NCBI GenBank assembly: GCA_963974345.1
Contig: CAXBBW010000013.1
Location: forward strand, 1 to 64,000
Source: RHLJ01 sp963974345
Lineage (GTDB): Bacteria; Bacteroidota; Rhodothermia; Balneolales; Balneolaceae
Direction: 5' to 3'
Length of the DNA stretch: 64,000 nucleotides
The notes below the pieces were generated by a model. It searched no databases. It saw only the letters and a program-made list of their open reading frames with translations, and had not been told where the DNA came from. Of this stretch, positions 60,832-64,000 are shown piece by piece. Each line of letters starts with the position of its first letter. Position 1 is the first letter of the stretch. The position numbers and the translations under genes are program-made.

Positions 60832-62331
60832 TTACGGCTTCAACCTTCCCATCATTCTAGGGAACGGGATAGTCTCTCGGACGTGAGATAGTCCACAGAG
60901 CCACGCAACGGTTCTTTCTAACCCAAGACCAAAGCCAGCATGTGGAACGGTTCCATATCGACGTAAATCCAAATACCATTCGAATACTTCTTTATCCAGT
61001 CCCTCCTCCTCAATACGTTCGTGCATAAGCTCTAAATTATCCTCTCGCTGACTTCCACCAATAATTTCACCATAACCTTCTGGAGCAAGTACATCTACTC
61101 CAAGGGCATGCTTTCCAGATTCATCACGCTTCATATAAAACGCTTTTATTTCAGCTGGCCAGTGAGTTACCATAACTGGAACTTCATATTGCATAGTCAA
61201 TACAGTTTCATCACTTCCACCAAAATCATTACCCCATTCAAAACTTTGGGCAGATTTTTTCCACTGTGGAATATTTCTATAATCTTCTTCTATCTGATCG
61301 ATTCTTGATGAAATTTCAGACTGACGAGCTTCAATCTGCTTCTTTCTCCACTTCTTAGCCGAACCATGTTCTTTCTTAATCTCTTCACTTTCTTGCTTTA
61401 ACTCTTTTTCTTCTTGCTTTCGGGAATCGAGCATATCATCCAGCATTTTCGCTGTTTCTTCGCTAGTCAATATATCAACCGCTTCTGTATAGGTCATTCT
61501 AATGAATGGATTTTCAACCAAAGCTTCTAATTTTGAAGTATCTCTTTCTAGAATATCTAACTCAGCTTTTCTCTTTACTAACACAGTTTTTACAATGAAC
61601 CGAATCATATCTTCAGCCAGATTCATATTCATTTCTAAATCATAAAAAGCCATTTCGGGTTCAATCATCCAGAACTCGGATAAGTGTCGACGTGTTTTGG
61701 ATTTCTCAGCTCTGAAGGTCGGACCGAACGTGTATATCAATCCGTGTGCCATTGCCATAGCCTCACCATATAATTGTCCGGTTTGAGCTAAATAAGCTGG
61801 TTCTTCAAAAAACTCAGTTTCAAAAAGAGTGGTACTACCCTCAGCAGCATTCCCAGTAAAAATCGGGGAATCCATCTGTACAAAATTACGATCCTGGAAG
61901 AAGGTATGAATGGCAAAGATGATTTCGTTACGAACACGCATTGCCGCCCATTGGCGTTGACTTCGAAGCCACAAATGACGGTTATTCATTAAAAACTCAA
62001 CGCCATGCTCTTTGGGAGTGATTGGGTAATCTTCAGCAATCTGAATTACGTTTACATCCGAAACATGAATTTCATGTCCGCCAACACTTCGTTCATCAGC
62101 TTTTACTGTTCCTGTGATTTCAAGCGAGCTTTCTTGTTTAAGCGAAGTTGCTGCTTCCCAAGCTTTTTCAGAAACATCATCTTTAGCCACCACACATTGG
62201 GTAATACCGGTTCCATCTCTCATTTCAATAAAAACGAGACTTCCACTGCTGCGGTAATTATACACCCAACCTTTCAAAGTTACAGTGTTATCAACATAGT
62301 TTGCGAGTTGATTAATGTATTTTATCTTCAT
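60832..62331 (-). CDS. asnS: Asparaginyl-tRNA synthetase
   Basis: 499 residues, class IIb. The N-terminal OB-fold anticodon-binding domain (about 1-105) starts LANYVDNTVTLKGWVYNYRS. The catalytic domain has motif 2 (FGPTFRAEKSKTRRHLSEFW) and motif 3 (GFGLGLERTVAWLCG). About 60 residues rich in Glu and Lys (around KELKQESEEIKKEHGSAKKW) are inserted at about 290-350, before the sequence GGSDETVL; E. coli AsnRS is 466 residues and lacks this charged stretch. It charges tRNA-Asn with asparagine. A 12-to-15-base gap separates it from the upstream exported protein gene. Confidence 0.94.
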   Translation of the reverse strand: MKIKYINQLANYVDNTVTLKGWVYNYRSSGSLVFIEMRDGTGITQCVVAKDDVSEKAWEAATSLKQESSLEITGTVKADERSVGGHEIHVSDVNVIQIAEDYPITPKEHGVEFLMNNRHLWLRSQRQWAAMRVRNEIIFAIHTFFQDRNFVQMDSPIFTGNAAEGSTTLFETEFFEEPAYLAQTGQLYGEAMAMAHGLIYTFGPTFRAEKSKTRRHLSEFWMIEPEMAFYDLEMNMNLAEDMIRFIVKTVLVKRKAELDILERDTSKLEALVENPFIRMTYTEAVDILTSEETAKMLDDMLDSRKQEEKELKQESEEIKKEHGSAKKWRKKQIEARQSEISSRIDQIEEDYRNIPQWKKSAQSFEWGNDFGGSDETVLTMQYEVPVMVTHWPAEIKAFYMKRDESGKHALGVDVLAPEGYGEIIGGSQREDNLELMHERIEEEGLDKEVFEWYLDLRRYGTVPHAGFGLGLERTVAWLCGLSHVRETIPFPRMMGRLKP

Positions 62332-62345
62332 AATTATAATTAGTT

Positions 62346-63410
62346 TTAAATGCTTATTCCAGGTGTCCAGCCAAAAGATATTCCATAAAAATATTGATTC
62401 CCATAATTTTCACTAGCCCAAAACCCTATCTTCACTTTCTTCAGTGGTATTACTCCTGGAAAGATTTCGAATTTAAAATTTTCCCCTTGAAGTTGATGTG
62501 TATGATGAACAAATGAGGCTAATAATGAATTCTCTTTATCAATAAAGAAACCTATTGAGGGTGATACCTCTATTGTTTCTAATCTCTCGTTGTTTTTTAC
62601 AGTCACTATATCCGTTGTTTTAAAACCTACACCTGTTGAAAATGTATAATTTTTAAAATCATAGCCTAAACCGCCAAGCATACCCAATCCTAAAAAACCA
62701 AATAATGAAACTGGTTGATTCTTAAAATACGGTTTCCATCTTAATAGAAAATTCTGTCCAGTATTCCTTATGGAACCATCAATAAACCGGAAACTAGCTT
62801 GAGAAGACCAATCTCTCATAATTACTTCATGTGAAAAAAAGTATTGCACTGATTTACTGCTAAATAATAAAATTCCTAAAGGATCAAAAAAATAAAGATC
62901 AGCTACTGCGTCATGATGCCCTTTACCCTTAAAATTTTTTTCTACTACTTCATTCAAAAAATGATAGGACATAACTGTTAGTCCGGCAAAAAATCTAGGG
63001 TATTTATAATTTTTCATGTTATAATAATCTGCCATAGTAGCATAAACTACACCACCACCTAGCACATGTAAACTGTAGTTAGGCATCCAATTATCACCAG
63101 ATTCCTCTAATCCCAAAGGAAGTATTTCACTATTTAAAAAAGTTTTCCACCCAACTTCATTTATACTTTTAATTGGATGTCTCAAAGAATAAGAGACTGA
63201 TTCGAATCCTTTATTAAGCCCCATATCAGAAAATCTATTTGATATACTAGAAGCTTGAACTACATCAAAACCTCCATTCAAAATAGAGCTAACTGGAGAA
63301 ACAATTGCTTCTGTTCCAAAATCTTTTCCAGTATAAAAATATCCATATTGTGCTTTTGAGCTTGTGAAAAGAATGATATTAAAGTAAAAAAGTAGTAGTG
63401 GAACCCTCAT
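62346..63410 (-). CDS. Exported, outer-membrane-like protein of unknown function
   Basis: 354 residues from the ATG at 63408-63410, chosen because it opens the signal peptide MRVPLLLFYFNIILFTSS, with cleavage near KAQ. The mature part has alternating hydrophobic segments: NYSLHVLGGGVVYATMADYY with two histidines, YFFDPLGILLFSSKSV, and a C-terminal set of amphipathic strands ending YGISFGWTPGISI. This suggests a barrel or membrane-embedded enzyme. A distant DUF3943-like relation is possible, but I am not sure. It is upstream of asnS by 14 bases. Confidence 0.7.
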   Translation of the reverse strand: MRVPLLLFYFNIILFTSSKAQYGYFYTGKDFGTEAIVSPVSSILNGGFDVVQASSISNRFSDMGLNKGFESVSYSLRHPIKSINEVGWKTFLNSEILPLGLEESGDNWMPNYSLHVLGGGVVYATMADYYNMKNYKYPRFFAGLTVMSYHFLNEVVEKNFKGKGHHDAVADLYFFDPLGILLFSSKSVQYFFSHEVIMRDWSSQASFRFIDGSIRNTGQNFLLRWKPYFKNQPVSLFGFLGLGMLGGLGYDFKNYTFSTGVGFKTTDIVTVKNNERLETIEVSPSIGFFIDKENSLLASFVHHTHQLQGENFKFEIFPGVIPLKKVKIGFWASENYGNQYFYGISFGWTPGISI

Positions 63411-63550
63411 ACATTTTGTAATTCTCAAGAAAAAGGACGTCTTCCACATAGATTTCTAGATGAATAAAAATACTAATGATGCATTAACTATTTCCATTCC
63501 TTTATCCATGTTCTCTATATGATTTAGATCTTTATCCAACTTTGATGTAT

Positions 63551-63562
63551 TGTCATTCTGAG
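63551..63562. repeat. Solo REP half site
   Basis: TGTCATTCTGAG followed by a run of A, a single arm of the REP family; the opposite arm was not found. It lies in the gap between the exported protein and the M16 peptidase gene. Confidence 0.55.
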
Positions 63563-63642
63563 CAAAAAAAATGAGGAACCGCATTTTAACAATCTAGCAT
63601 ATCCTTGGTCCCGACTTTAGGGAATTAGAATGATATTTATAA

Positions 63643-64000
63643 TTACTCTTCAGGAGACAAAACGGCTTCCATATAGAATTTCTGGTCAAAGAAGTTTTTG
63701 GCAAACGCTTGAATTTCTTCTGCCGTTACTTTCTCTATATTTTCCTCGAGTTCATCTAAAGTCACAAATCTATCAAAGTATAGCTCACTTTTTGCAAGTC
63801 GCATCATTCGATTACTGGTATTTTCCTGCGATAACAAAAGCTTCCCTTTTAACTGTGATTTTGCTTCCTCAAGTTCCTTAGCAGGAATTATTTCGTTACT
63901 GATTTTATCCAATTCAGCTACAACTAATTCATGAACATGTTCAACGTATTCTTTATCAGTACCAACATAAACGCCCCATATCCCAGAATCAGAATAAGAC
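63643..64000 (-). CDS. C-terminal part of an M16-family zinc peptidase
   Basis: About 119 codons are inside the window; the gene continues beyond position 64000. The visible part SYSDSGIWGVYVGTDKEYV resembles the second-domain entry of M16 (pitrilysin/processing peptidase) proteins, and AKELEEAKSQLKGKLLLSQE with NRMMRLAKSELYF is the usual C-terminal helix pair that closes the chamber. The catalytic HxxEH motif is in the N-terminal half outside the window, so activity cannot be judged. The stop is at 63643-63645. Confidence 0.85.
   Translation of the reverse strand, partial: SYSDSGIWGVYVGTDKEYVEHVHELVVAELDKISNEIIPAKELEEAKSQLKGKLLLSQENTSNRMMRLAKSELYFDRFVTLDELEENIEKVTAEEIQAFAKNFFDQKFYMEAVLSPEE

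Noticed and set aside
1..64000. CRISPR array, prophage or toxin-antitoxin pair
   Set aside because: No regularly spaced repeats, phage structural genes or intact paired small genes were seen; the only toxin-like sign is the HEPN-like motif of a broken gene.

Overview
The window is AT-rich DNA from a bacterium of the Bacteroidota type in the broad sense; Balneolota is a reasonable guess, but this is inference. Supporting signs are the many exported lipoproteins and outer-membrane barrels, DUF5723 and DUF6090 families, a fused E1 alpha/beta dehydrogenase, a methionine synthase split into two genes, weak or absent Shine-Dalgarno sequences, and several promoters of the TTG/TAnnTTTG type typical of this phylum. 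Most of the 64 kb is ordinary chromosomal housekeeping; the 3' third of the window and a few islands carry repeats, broken genes and mobile-looking sequence.

Layout. 1-4.8 kb: tail of an unknown exported protein, a repeat-like gap, the fused B12 mutase IcmF preceded by a LacI-type operator, and a small exported protein. 5-7.1 kb: Crp/Fnr regulator, then a tight rhodanese - DUF2892 - thioredoxin - OsmC operon (thiol/sulfur stress). 7.1-11.6 kb: mechanosensitive channel, Ig-like lipoprotein, COG3014 lipoprotein and LpoB-like lipoprotein. 11.7-14.8 kb: NAD salvage (pncB, pncA) overlapping an MnmC-like FAD oxidoreductase. 14.9-18.7 kb: barrel plus large lipoprotein. 19-24 kb: tRNA-Ser(GGA) and a minus-strand cluster tonB-like, plsC-like, murQ, biotin carboxylase, crtB. 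24.2-28.9 kb: LacI regulator, purC, and a tandem duplication of an outer-membrane protein gene that carried a piece of purC with it; the first copy is broken by one TGA. 29-32.7 kb: Tat-exported Gfo/Idh/MocA protein, an unknown protein, and a GNAT-nitrilase fusion.

32.7-34.2 kb holds a hydrolase gene bounded by an integron attC-like long palindrome, then an EF-hand protein. 34.2-39.1 kb is a methionine regulon: promoter, SAM-I riboswitch, metH part 1, metH part 2, metF, so that homocysteine methylation and methyl-folate supply are controlled together by SAM. 39.1-45.3 kb: Omp85-type barrel, arginine decarboxylase with a deoxyhypusine-synthase-like enzyme (polyamines), and a fused 2-oxoacid dehydrogenase E1. 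45.3-46.7 kb: two near-identical 200-nt repeats around a membrane protein gene. 46.7-53.4 kb: a 603-residue unknown, an S9 peptidase, an ECF sigma factor with a small partner, and holA. 53.5-58.7 kb: hydrolase, ArsR regulator with twin operators and three SRPBCC proteins, then small unknowns.

58.7-60.8 kb is the most repeat-rich stretch: REP-like palindromes, a GIY-YIG nuclease gene enclosed symmetrically by REP-derived inverted arms, and a broken gene with an RNKLVH (HEPN-like) motif. The window ends with asnS, an outer-membrane protein and the C-terminal part of an M16 peptidase. The strongest candidates for something new are the REP-bounded GIY-YIG unit, the attC-like cassette, and the purC-tail tandem duplication. 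No CRISPR array, prophage, IS transposase or classical defence island was seen.
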